This document shows positions 16,474-24,573 of a stretch of 64,000 nt of DNA, in pieces; the first letter of the stretch is position 1; each line of letters opens with the position of its first letter. The stretch is taken from contig NZ_JBEDNQ010000001.1 in assembly GCF_040105385.1 (NCBI RefSeq), positions 558,001 to 622,000 on the forward strand, given 5' to 3'. A model generated the notes under the pieces. The model saw only the letters and a list, made by a program, of their open reading frames with translations. It did not search any database and was not told the origin of the DNA. Source of the DNA: Pseudonocardia nematodicida (GTDB lineage: Bacteria; Actinomycetota; Actinomycetes; Mycobacteriales; Pseudonocardiaceae). The position numbers and the translations under genes are program-made.

Positions 16474-18223
16474 GCGGACCGGCCCCGACCCGATCACCGC
16501 GCAGGTGATCTCCAACGTGCTGCTCTCGATCGCCGACGAGATCGGCATGTCACTGCGGCGCGCCAGCTACTCGACCAACATCAAGGAACGTGCCGACTGC
16601 TCGACGGCGCTGTTCGACGCCCGCGGGCGGCTGGTCGCGCAGGCCGAGCACATCCCGATCCACATGGGATCGATGGTCGGCGCGGTCCGCCGGCTGATCG
16701 CCCCGGAGTACCTCGAGCAGCTCGCGCCCGGCGACGTCTACATCACCAACGACCCGTACTCCGGCGGCGGGACGCACCTCCCGGACATCACGATGGTCGC
16801 CCCGGTGTTCCTCCCGTCGGGGCCCGACGGCGACGACGGCGAGCCTCGGCTGATCGGGTTCACCGCCAACATCGCCCACCACAGCGACGTCGGCGGCCAC
16901 GTGCCCGGCTCCAACTCCGGGGACTCCACCTCGATCTTCATGGAGGGCCTGCGGATCCCGCTGGTCCGGTTCGCCACCGGCGGCGAGGTGATCTCCGACG
17001 TCGTCGCGTTCGTCCTGCTCAACTCGCGGCTGCCCGAGGAGCGCCGCGGCGATCTGCTGGCCCAGACCTCGGCACTACGCCTCGGCGGCGCCCGCCTGGT
17101 GGAGCTCTGCGTCAAGTACGGCGTCGAGACCGTCGAGGCGGCCTGCGAGGACATGCTCGGCTACGCCGCCACCCGGCTGGCCGTGGCGGTCGAGCGGATC
17201 CCGGACGGCCGCTACCACGCGCAGGACTTCCTCGACGCCGACGACGCCGAGCTCGGGCCCATCCCGGTCGCGGTCACGGTCACCGTCGACGGCTCGGCGA
17301 TCGCGCTGGACTTCGCCGGGACCGGCCGGGAGGCCGTCGTCGCGATCAACGTCGTGCGCTCGGCGCTGGAGGCCACGGTCTACTACGCCCTCAAGGCCGC
17401 ACTGGACCCCGGGATCCCCGCCAACGGCGGGTTCTTCGACGCGGTGACGATCACCGCACCGGAGGGCTGCCTGGTCAACCCGCGCGAGCCGGCCCCGGTC
17501 GCCGCACGCACCGACGCCTGCCAGCGGGTCGCCGACGTCGTGTTCGCCGCGCTCGCCCAGGCCGTCCCGGAGATACCGGCCGGCAGCCACTCCTCGATCA
17601 CCTACGTCAACTTCTCCGGGGTCGGCGACGGCTTCTACGTCTACCCCGAGGTCATCGCCGGCGGTTCCGGCGCGGGGCCCGAGCTGGACGGGCTGGACGC
17701 CGTCCAGGTGCACGTCACCAACTCGTCGAACCTCCCGATCGAGGCCCTGGAGGCCGAGTACCCGCTGCTCGCCGAGCGCTACGAGCTGGTGCCCGACTCC
17801 GGGGGCGCCGGCCGGCGACGCGGGGGGCTCGCCGTCCGGCGCGACATCCGGATCCTGTCGGACTCCGCCGAGTTCTCCGCGCACGCGGACCGCCAGTCGA
17901 TCGGTCCGCACGGCTCGCACGGCGGCGACGACGGCACGCCCGGCCACTTCACCGTCGTGCGCACCGACGGCAGTCGCGAGCGCCTGCCCGGCGGCCGGGT
18001 CTCCGGCATCCGGCTCGGCGAGGGCGACGTCATGAGCATCGAGAGCCCGGGCGCGGGCGGCTACGGCGACCCGCGGGACCGCGACCCGGCGCTGGTCCTG
18101 CGCGACGTCGTCGACGGCCGGGTGTCACCCGACGCCGCCCGGGACCGCTACCGCGTCCACCTCGTCGAGGGCCCCGACGGCCTCGGTGTCGACGAGGACG
18201 CCACCGTCTCCGCCCGTTCCTGA
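16466..18223 (+). CDS. hyuB: Hydantoinase/oxoprolinase subunit B, 585 aa
   Basis: B subunit of the ATP-dependent cyclic amidohydrolase. Recognisable blocks are ITAQVISNVLLSIADEIG at the N-terminus, STALFDARGRLVAQAEHIPIHMG, ITNDPYSGGGTHLPDITMV and FTANIAHHSDVGG with likely metal or substrate His residues, then NSGDSTSIF and a C-terminal YGDPRDRDP. ATG 16466 lies inside the end of hyuA, indicating coupled translation and a stoichiometric complex. Length matches stand-alone HyuB. The cytoplasmic location is inferred from the absence of a signal peptide. The stop is 25 bases before the solute-binding protein gene, so the operon continues. Confidence 0.9.
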   Translation: MPERTGPDPITAQVISNVLLSIADEIGMSLRRASYSTNIKERADCSTALFDARGRLVAQAEHIPIHMGSMVGAVRRLIAPEYLEQLAPGDVYITNDPYSGGGTHLPDITMVAPVFLPSGPDGDDGEPRLIGFTANIAHHSDVGGHVPGSNSGDSTSIFMEGLRIPLVRFATGGEVISDVVAFVLLNSRLPEERRGDLLAQTSALRLGGARLVELCVKYGVETVEAACEDMLGYAATRLAVAVERIPDGRYHAQDFLDADDAELGPIPVAVTVTVDGSAIALDFAGTGREAVVAINVVRSALEATVYYALKAALDPGIPANGGFFDAVTITAPEGCLVNPREPAPVAARTDACQRVADVVFAALAQAVPEIPAGSHSSITYVNFSGVGDGFYVYPEVIAGGSGAGPELDGLDAVQVHVTNSSNLPIEALEAEYPLLAERYELVPDSGGAGRRRGGLAVRRDIRILSDSAEFSAHADRQSIGPHGSHGGDDGTPGHFTVVRTDGSRERLPGGRVSGIRLGEGDVMSIESPGAGGYGDPRDRDPALVLRDVVDGRVSPDAARDRYRVHLVEGPDGLGVDEDATVSARS

Positions 18224-18248
18224 TCCCCCACACCCCCGAGGTCTTCCG

Positions 18249-19823
18249 ATGCGCGTGCACTCCCCCACCCCGCCCGCCGGCCTCTCCCGGCGCTCGCTCC
18301 TGCAGCTCGCCGGCGCACTGGCCGGTGCCGTCACCCTGTCCGCCTGCGGGTCGGGTTCGGGCGGCACCGGCTCCGGCTCCGGCGCGCAGACCCTCAACTT
18401 CGGCCTGTCCGGCGAGCCGGCCACCCTGCGGCCCGGGGCCGACCAGGGTGCGGCCTCACTGTTCGTGGTGTCGCTGCTGCATCGCGGTCTGGTCGCCTAC
18501 GACACCGACGGCGAGGTCGTCCCGGCGCTGGCCTCGGAGTGGGACTCGGCCGACGACCAGACCTTCACCTTCACCCTGCGGCCCGGACTGACCTTCCAGG
18601 ACGGCACCCCGCTCACCTCCGCGGACGTGGCGCGGACCCTGGAGTTCCTCGCCGACCCGGCGAACTCGGCCCGGATCGGCTCGGCCGTGCAGTCGCTGGA
18701 CGCCGTCGAGACCCCCGACGAGACGACCGTGGTCGTGCGCCATTCCGAGCCGAACGCGGCGTTCCTGGACTACCTCGCCGACCCCTCGGCCGGTGTGCTG
18801 CCCGAGTCGGCGTTCGCCGCCGACGCGGTCAACACGGTCGGCGCGGGCCCGTTCCGGATGGCCGGCGACAGCTCCGGGGTGGGCATGTCGCTGGAGCGCT
18901 TCGACGGCTACTACGACGCCGACGCCGTGCAGCTCGACGGGGTCGAGATCAGCTACTACCCGGACGGCAACGCCCGGACCAACGCGCTCCTCTCCGGCGA
19001 GGTCGACATCATCGACTACGTCCCGTGGGAGAGCTTCGACCAGGTCGAGTCCGACCCCGACCTGACCCTCGACGCGCAGAGCGGCCTGGTCATGTACCTG
19101 GCGTTCAACGTCGACGAGGCCCCGTTCGGCGACGCCCGGGTGCGGCGTGCGGTCGCGCACGCGATCAACCGGGACAACGCCGTCGCCTCGGTGTTCTCCG
19201 GCAACGCACGACCGGTCGCCGGCCCGCCGGTGGCGGCCGAGAGCCCCTTCCACGAGGCGTCGCTCGCCGACGCCTGGGCCTACGACCCGGACCGCGCCCG
19301 CGAGCTGCTCGCCGAGGCCGGCTTCCCCGACGGGTTCGCCGCCACCCTGCTGACCACCTCGCAGTACGCCTTCCACCAGGACCTCGCGGTGTCGGTGCAG
19401 GCCGACCTCGCGGCGGTCGGCGTCGACGTCACCCTGGACAACCCCGACTACGCCACCCGCATCCAGCAGGGCAACGCCGGCGCCTACCAGATGGCGGTCA
19501 ACGGCAACGGCGGCATCGTGAACGACCCGGCGTTCCTGTCCGACTTCCTCGTCGGCCCGGCCAACTACAAGCGGTCGTTCGGGTTCACCGACCCCGAGAT
19601 CGAGGCCTCCCTCGCCGAGGGGCTGCGGACCACCGACGAGACCGCGCGGCAGGAGGTCTACCGCAGGCTGCAGCAGCAGATCGTCGACGCGACCCCGTTC
19701 GCCATGGTCAGCGACCGGGCGCAGGCGTTCGCCTACTCGAGCCGGGTGCAGGGCTTCGCGAACCTGCCCGGCTTCCTGACCTTCCACTCCGGCTACACCG
19801 CGACCGCCACGACGGTCGCCTGA
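18249..19823 (+). CDS. Dipeptide-type ABC transporter substrate-binding lipoprotein, 524 aa
   Basis: SBP_bac_5-family extracellular binding protein. The N-terminus has a twin-arginine motif (LSRRSLLQLAG) followed by a lipobox TLSAC with Cys33, so it is probably folded before Tat export and then lipid-anchored. Family landmarks are LALASEWD-like VVPALASEWDSADDQTFTF, FQDGTPLTSADV, VDIIDYVPWES and VRRAVAHAINRDN. ATG 18249 is preceded by GAGG. Two permeases and a fused ATPase follow, completing an importer of the Dpp/Opp type. With hyuAB upstream, the cargo may be a hydantoin, oxoproline or small peptide; this is contextual inference. Confidence 0.9.
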   Translation: MRVHSPTPPAGLSRRSLLQLAGALAGAVTLSACGSGSGGTGSGSGAQTLNFGLSGEPATLRPGADQGAASLFVVSLLHRGLVAYDTDGEVVPALASEWDSADDQTFTFTLRPGLTFQDGTPLTSADVARTLEFLADPANSARIGSAVQSLDAVETPDETTVVVRHSEPNAAFLDYLADPSAGVLPESAFAADAVNTVGAGPFRMAGDSSGVGMSLERFDGYYDADAVQLDGVEISYYPDGNARTNALLSGEVDIIDYVPWESFDQVESDPDLTLDAQSGLVMYLAFNVDEAPFGDARVRRAVAHAINRDNAVASVFSGNARPVAGPPVAAESPFHEASLADAWAYDPDRARELLAEAGFPDGFAATLLTTSQYAFHQDLAVSVQADLAAVGVDVTLDNPDYATRIQQGNAGAYQMAVNGNGGIVNDPAFLSDFLVGPANYKRSFGFTDPEIEASLAEGLRTTDETARQEVYRRLQQQIVDATPFAMVSDRAQAFAYSSRVQGFANLPGFLTFHSGYTATATTVA

Positions 19824-19860
19824 GCCGGGTTCGGAGAACACGGGCGGGAGGACCCCCGGG

Positions 19861-20814
19861 ATGCTGAGATACGCGCTGCGGCGCTGTGCGGTCGGCGTCG
19901 GGCTGGCCTGGGTCGTGCTGACCCTGATCTTCCTGTCACTGCACGCCGTCCCCGGCGACCCGGCGGAGGTGATCCTCTCCGGGGAGGGCGCCGGGGCCGT
20001 GACACAGGAAGCGGTGGCGCAGGTGCGCGCCGAGCTGGGCCTGGACCGCCCGCTCGGGGTGCAGTACCTGCAGTACCTGGGCGGGGTCCTGACCGGTGAC
20101 CTGGGCACCTCGTTCACCGACCGCGCGCCGGTCACCGAGCACCTGGCCGACCGGCTGCCGGCCACCGCCTCGATCGTCCTGGTCGCCGCGGTCATCGGGA
20201 TCTCGGCCGGGATCGTCATCGGCTCCTGGGCCGGTCGCGGTGGCCGGGTCGCCGACGCCGTCGTCGGGATCGGCACCGGACTCGGCGTCTCCGTGCCGGT
20301 ATACGTGCTGGGCAGCCTGCTCGTGCTGGTGTTCGCGCTGACCCTGCGGGCGCTGCCGGCGGGTGGGTACCGGGCGTTCGCCGACGACCCCGCGGGGCAC
20401 CTCGAGCGGCTGATCCTGCCCTCGCTGGCCGTCGCGGTCGCCTTCGCCTGCGTGGTCGCCCGGATGACCCGGTCGGCCGTGGTCGAGACCGCCCGGCAGG
20501 ACTGGGTGCGGACCGGCCGCGCGGTCGGGATGACCCGGGCGGGGGTGTTCCGGGTGCACGTACTGCGTAACGCCCTGGCCCCGGTGGTGACGGTCAGCGG
20601 GCTGGAGATCGGCACCCTGCTCGGCTCCACCGTGCTCGTCGAACGGATCTTCAACTGGCCGGGCACCGGGTCGCTGCTGGTCGACGCGGTCGCCCAGCGC
20701 GACTACCCCGTCGTCCAGGGGATCGTGCTCGCCGTCGCGGTGGCCTTCATCGCGCTCAACATCGTCGTCGACCTCGTCTACGGGGTCCTGGATCCGCGGG
20801 TGGTGCACCGGTGA
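19861..20814 (+). CDS. Dipeptide-type ABC transporter permease, DppB-like, 317 aa
   Basis: Inner-membrane permease with about six transmembrane helices. It starts MLRYALRRCAVGVGLAWVV, the usual first helix of the DppB family. The cytoplasmic EAA-type coupling loop is visible at about residues 216-240 (WVRTGRAVGMTRAGVFRVH) before LRNALAPVVT, and the C-terminus reads DLVYGVLDPRV as in family members. GGGAGG is upstream of the ATG. The stop overlaps the start of the second permease by four bases. It pairs with the next gene to form the transmembrane channel of the hyu-linked importer. Confidence 0.9.
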   Translation: MLRYALRRCAVGVGLAWVVLTLIFLSLHAVPGDPAEVILSGEGAGAVTQEAVAQVRAELGLDRPLGVQYLQYLGGVLTGDLGTSFTDRAPVTEHLADRLPATASIVLVAAVIGISAGIVIGSWAGRGGRVADAVVGIGTGLGVSVPVYVLGSLLVLVFALTLRALPAGGYRAFADDPAGHLERLILPSLAVAVAFACVVARMTRSAVVETARQDWVRTGRAVGMTRAGVFRVHVLRNALAPVVTVSGLEIGTLLGSTVLVERIFNWPGTGSLLVDAVAQRDYPVVQGIVLAVAVAFIALNIVVDLVYGVLDPRVVHR

Positions 20815-21686
20815 GTTCCGCTGTCCCGGTCGGGGACCAGACCCCGGCCCCGCCCCGCTCGCGCTCGACGGCGCGGCTCCGGCGCGCGCTCAACCCGTGG
20901 CGGCTGACCGCCCTGGTGATCGCCGCGCTGGTCACCGTCGCCGCGGTGCTCGGGCCGCTGCTGATCCCATTCGACCCGCTGACCCCGGCCGGGGAGCCGT
21001 TCGCCCCGTCGGGGACCGGCGGGCACCTGCTCGGCACCGACTCGTTCGGGCGCGACGTCGCCGCCCGCCTGGTGTACGGCCTGCGTACCGAGCTGCTGAT
21101 CGCGCTGTGCGCGACGGCGCTGGCCGCGGTGACGGGTACCGTGCTGGGCCTGCTCGGTGGCTGGTTCGGCCGCTGGGTCGAGCTCGTGACCATGCGGGTC
21201 ACCGACGTCGTGCTCGCCTTCCCGACGATCGTGTTCGCATTGCTCGCGGTCGCGATCTTCGGCGCCGGGACGACGACCCTGATCGTCGTCCTCGGGGTGC
21301 TGTTCGCCCCGACCTACGCCCGGCTGGCCTACGGGCAGGTGCTCTCGGTACGCCGCGCCGAGTACGTCGACGCCGAGATCGCCTTCGGGTCGCCGACCTT
21401 GCGGCTGCTGCGACGCACCGTCCTGCCCAACATCCTCGCGCCGATCCTGGTCCAGCTGTCCCTGACGATCGCGGCGGCCGTACTGCTGGAGTCCGGCCTG
21501 AGCTTCCTGGGTCTCGGCGTGCTCCCCCCGGAGCCCTCGCTCGGCCTGATGATCGCCGACGGCCAGCGCTACCTGGGCAGCGAACCCGGCCAGCTGCTCG
21601 TCCCCGCCGCCGCCGTGGTGCTGACCATCCTCGCGTTCGGCGCCCTCGGTGACACCCTGCGCGACTGGCTGGACCCGCGCCGGTGA
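20811..21686 (+). CDS. Dipeptide-type ABC transporter permease, DppC-like, 291 aa
   Basis: Second permease of the importer. The N-terminal tail is Arg-rich and short, then a first helix and the periplasmic HLLGTDSFGRDVAARLVYG, a hallmark of DppC/OppC proteins. The coupling loop reads EYVDAEIAFGSPTLRLLRR before TVLPNILAPILVQ, and the C-terminus is LGDTLRDWLDPR. GTG start in a GTGA overlap with the upstream permease. It heterodimerises with the DppB-like subunit. The next ATPase gene follows within 12 bases or overlaps, depending on its start. Confidence 0.9.
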   Translation: MSSAVPVGDQTPAPPRSRSTARLRRALNPWRLTALVIAALVTVAAVLGPLLIPFDPLTPAGEPFAPSGTGGHLLGTDSFGRDVAARLVYGLRTELLIALCATALAAVTGTVLGLLGGWFGRWVELVTMRVTDVVLAFPTIVFALLAVAIFGAGTTTLIVVLGVLFAPTYARLAYGQVLSVRRAEYVDAEIAFGSPTLRLLRRTVLPNILAPILVQLSLTIAAAVLLESGLSFLGLGVLPPEPSLGLMIADGQRYLGSEPGQLLVPAAAVVLTILAFGALGDTLRDWLDPRR

Positions 21687-21697
21687 ACGGAGATCTC

Positions 21698-23386
21698 ATG
21701 ACCACCCGGACCGACCCCGCCCGAGCCGGCTCACCCACCATGGCGCCCGGCCCCGTCCTGGAGCTGCACGACCTGTCGGTCGACTTCCGTGGCACCGACG
21801 GCGGCTGGGTGGAGACCACGCACGGCGTCGACCTCGCGCTGTATCCCGGAGAGACGGTCGCCCTGGTCGGCGAGTCCGGCTCCGGGAAGAGCGTCACCGC
21901 GATGTCGGTGCTCGATCTCCTGCCGGCCTCGGCCCGGCGGCGCGGCTCGGTGCTGTTCGACGGCACCGATCTCGTCGCCGCCTCGGAGTCCGCCCTGCGC
22001 CGGATCCGCGGACGCCGGATCGCGATGGTCTTCCAGGAGCCGATGACCGCGCTCAATCCGGTGTGGACGATCGGCAACCAGATCGGGCGGGCGATCCGCG
22101 CGCACGACCGCACGCTGTCCCGGCGGCAGGTGCGCGAGCGGGTACTGGAGCTGCTGCGCCGGGTGCACATGCCCGATCCGGAACGCCGGGCCGACTCCTA
22201 CCCGCACCAGCTCTCCGGCGGCCAGCGGCAACGCGCCATGATCGCCATGGCGATCTCGTGCGACCCCGAGGTGCTCATCGCCGACGAGCCGACCACCGCG
22301 CTCGACGTCACGGTGCAGGCCGAGATCCTCGACCTGCTCGCCGAGCTGCGCGAGCGGCTGTCGATGGCGCTGCTGGTGATCACCCACGACATGGGGGTGG
22401 TCGCCGAGGTCGCCGACCGGGTCGTCGTCATGCGCGACGGCGCCGTGGTCGAGGAGGCGCCGTGCGCGCAGCTGTTCGATGCGCCGGCCCAGCCCTACAC
22501 CGCCGAGCTGCTCGCCGCGGTGCCGCACCTGGGCCGGGGCGCCGCCCGCTCCGTCCCCGCCGGTGACCACGGAGGCGGCGAGGTCCTGCGGATCGACGGG
22601 CTCACCGTCGAGTACCCGGGCCGCGGGCGCCGGGCGGCGTTCCGGGCGGTGGAGCAGGTCGATCTCACCGTGTCCGCGGGCGAGGTCGTCGGGCTGGTCG
22701 GTGAGTCCGGCTCGGGCAAGAGCACGATCGGGCGCGCGATCGTCGGCCTCGCGCCGGTCACGGCCGGACGCGTCGAGCTGGCGGGCGCCGACGTGGCCCT
22801 GGCGCGGGGGGCCGCGCTGCGCGCCGCCCGCCGCGACGTGGCGATGGTGTTCCAGGACCCGGCGTCGAGCCTGGACCCGCGGCGCACCATCGGCGAGAGC
22901 GTCACCGGACCACTCGCGATCCACCGGGCGATCCCCCGGGCCGGGCTGCACGCCCGCGCCGGCGAGCTGCTCGACCAGGTCGGCATCCCCGCCCGCTGGG
23001 CCGACCGGTACCCGCACGAGCTGTCCGGTGGGCAGCGCCAGCGGGTCGGCATCGCCCGGGCGCTGGCGCTGTCGCCGAAGCTCGTGGTCGCCGACGAACC
23101 CACCTCGGCACTCGACGTCTCGGTGCAGACCCGGCTCCTGGACCTGTTGCGCGAGCTGCAGGACCAGCGCGGGTTCGCCTGCCTGTTCATCAGCCACGAC
23201 CTGTCGGTCGTGGAGCTGCTGGCGCACCGGGTGGTGGTGCTGCGCGACGGCGGCGTGGTCGAGCAGGGCCGCACCGCCGACGTGCTGGGCAGCCCGGCCG
23301 AGGAGTACACGCGCCGGCTCGTCGCCGCCGCGCCGGTACCCGACCCGCGGGCGCAGCGGGAGAGGGCGGAAGCACGCCGGCGGTGA
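21698..23386 (+). CDS. Fused double ABC ATPase, DppD-DppF type, 562 aa
   Basis: One polypeptide carries both ATPases of the importer. Domain 1 has Walker A GESGSGKS (58-65), signature LSGGQRQR and Walker B VLIADEPTTALD. Domain 2 repeats these with GESGSGKSTIGRA, LSGGQRQRVGIARAL and VVADEPTSALD, each followed by a switch His (ITHDMG, ISHDLS). The oligopeptide-family C-terminal extension (QPYTAELL; EEYTRRLV) follows each domain. I prefer ATG 21698 because GGAG lies five bases upstream; a GTG at 21683 overlapping the previous stop would add five residues. The fusion gives equal dosage of the two ATPases. Its stop codon lies inside a hairpin shared with the convergent LacI gene. Confidence 0.9.
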   Translation: MTTRTDPARAGSPTMAPGPVLELHDLSVDFRGTDGGWVETTHGVDLALYPGETVALVGESGSGKSVTAMSVLDLLPASARRRGSVLFDGTDLVAASESALRRIRGRRIAMVFQEPMTALNPVWTIGNQIGRAIRAHDRTLSRRQVRERVLELLRRVHMPDPERRADSYPHQLSGGQRQRAMIAMAISCDPEVLIADEPTTALDVTVQAEILDLLAELRERLSMALLVITHDMGVVAEVADRVVVMRDGAVVEEAPCAQLFDAPAQPYTAELLAAVPHLGRGAARSVPAGDHGGGEVLRIDGLTVEYPGRGRRAAFRAVEQVDLTVSAGEVVGLVGESGSGKSTIGRAIVGLAPVTAGRVELAGADVALARGAALRAARRDVAMVFQDPASSLDPRRTIGESVTGPLAIHRAIPRAGLHARAGELLDQVGIPARWADRYPHELSGGQRQRVGIARALALSPKLVVADEPTSALDVSVQTRLLDLLRELQDQRGFACLFISHDLSVVELLAHRVVVLRDGGVVEQGRTADVLGSPAEEYTRRLVAAAPVPDPRAQRERAEARRR

Positions 23387-23403
23387 GCTCCGGGGCTCAC
23401 CGC
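23380..23403. terminator. Hairpin containing both stop codons of convergent genes
   Basis: GCGGTGAGC (23380-23388) and GCTCACCGC (23395-23403) are perfect 9-bp arms around a six-base loop. The TGA of the ATPase gene (23384-23386) is in the left arm and the TGA of the LacI gene (complement of 23397-23399) is in the right arm. Only ten bases separate the two genes, so this is the only available terminator for both. Confidence 0.6.
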
Positions 23404-24422
23404 TCGCGGCAGCGACCCACCGTCCCCCGCACGACCATCTCGGCGGGCAGCCGTCGGACCCGGTCGCCGTCGCCGTTGCCGTCCCCGTCGTCACTGCCGC
23501 GCAGCGACTCGACCAGCAGCTCGACCGCGGCCACCCCGGCCTCCCGGATCGGGCAGCCGACGGTCGTCATCGGCGGGTAGGTCGTCGCACTGACCGTGTC
23601 GTCGCAGGCGGTGAGCGAGAAGTCGTGGGGCACCCGGACCCCGCGCTCGGCGAGCCCGGCGAGCAGCCCCTGGCCGAGGACGTCGTCGAAGGCGATGGCG
23701 GCGGTGACACCCAGTTCCAGCACCTCCGCGGCCGCCGCCCGGCCGCCGTCGTGGTCGGGGAGGCGGGCCCGCAGCGTCGTGAGTGCGATGCCGTGCTCCC
23801 GGCAGGCGTCCTCGATCGCGGCGAGACGCTCGCCGTTGGACCAGGACGCGGCGGGCCCGTTGACGTAGGCGATCCGGGTGTGCCCGGCGCCGGCCAGCAG
23901 CCGCACGCAGCTCCGCATGCCGGGGGCCGAGTCGATCAGCACCCGGGGGACGCCGGCGAGGTCGCGGTTCACGAGCACGAGCCGGGTGACCTCGTGCAGC
24001 GAGCGCAGCACCGGCTCCCGGGTGCGCGGGGAGGCGAGGATGATCCCGTCGGTCTGGCCGCGGAGCCGGCCGACCATCGCCGCCTCCTTCGTGCCGTCCT
24101 CGTTGCCGTCGCCGATGATCGTGCTCAGCCCGGCCTTCTCCGCCGCGGTCTGGGCGGCGCGGATCAGCGGCGGGAAGAACGCGTTCGCGATGTCCGGAAC
24201 GACCAGCCCGATGACGCCGCGCCGGCCGGTCTTGAGCGCCTGCGCGGAACCGTCCGGGACGTAGCCCAGCTCCGCGGCGACCGAGCTGACCCGCTCGACG
24301 GTGCTGGGCCGCAACAGGTGCGGGTGCGAGAAGGTCCGCGAGACCGTCGACGGCGACACGCCCGCGACCTCCGCGACCCGGCGGATCGTCGCCCGCTCGG
24401 GCCCGCCGCGGGGATGTGCCAC
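23397..24422 (-). CDS. LacI-family transcriptional regulator, 341 aa
   Basis: An N-terminal LacI HTH with hinge (TIRRVAEVAGVSPSTVSRTFSHPHLLRPST, split by the recognition helix; residues about 12-60) is followed by a periplasmic-binding-protein-like effector domain (GVIGLVVPDIANAFFPPLIRAA; FDDVLGQGLLAGLAERGVRVP; LTACDDTVSATTYPPMTTV). GTG start at 24422; no convincing Shine-Dalgarno is visible. A DGDGNGDGD loop near the C-terminus is unusual and low-complexity. Two palindromic LacI boxes lie in the 151-base divergent region before the amino-sugar operon, so it probably represses that operon and itself. The effector is likely an amino sugar or its phosphate, inferred from context. Confidence 0.9.
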   Translation of the reverse strand: MAHPRGGPERATIRRVAEVAGVSPSTVSRTFSHPHLLRPSTVERVSSVAAELGYVPDGSAQALKTGRRGVIGLVVPDIANAFFPPLIRAAQTAAEKAGLSTIIGDGNEDGTKEAAMVGRLRGQTDGIILASPRTREPVLRSLHEVTRLVLVNRDLAGVPRVLIDSAPGMRSCVRLLAGAGHTRIAYVNGPAASWSNGERLAAIEDACREHGIALTTLRARLPDHDGGRAAAAEVLELGVTAAIAFDDVLGQGLLAGLAERGVRVPHDFSLTACDDTVSATTYPPMTTVGCPIREAGVAAVELLVESLRGSDDGDGNGDGDRVRRLPAEMVVRGTVGRCRER

Positions 24423-24474
24423 GGCGTCATCGTACGCAGCGCGACGGTCCGGTCACCCGCACCTGGATCTTGAC

Positions 24475-24490
24475 GTGCAAACGGTTGCAT
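24475..24490. promoter_or_regulatory. LacI-family operator O1
   Basis: GTGCAAACGGTTGCAT contains TGCAAACG-GTTGCA, a close match to the LacI/GalR consensus with a central CG. It is nearer to the lacI start (centre about 60 bases upstream of that GTG), so it probably mediates autoregulation and cooperates with O2, whose centre is 40 bp away. Confidence 0.75.
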
Positions 24491-24514
24491 GACAGCGTCG
24501 GCGCAACGCAGCGT

Positions 24515-24530
24515 GTGCAAACGTTTGCAC
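24515..24530. promoter_or_regulatory. LacI-family operator O2, perfect palindrome
   Basis: GTGCAAACGTTTGCAC is a perfect 16-bp palindrome with the central CG typical of LacI-family operators. Its centre lies 51 bases upstream of the symporter start, overlapping the expected promoter. The 40-bp spacing to O1 puts both sites on about the same face of the helix. Confidence 0.85.
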
Positions 24531-24573
24531 AGCCGGCGCCCCGGCCGGCCTGCGACAGGTGACGGGAGAACAC

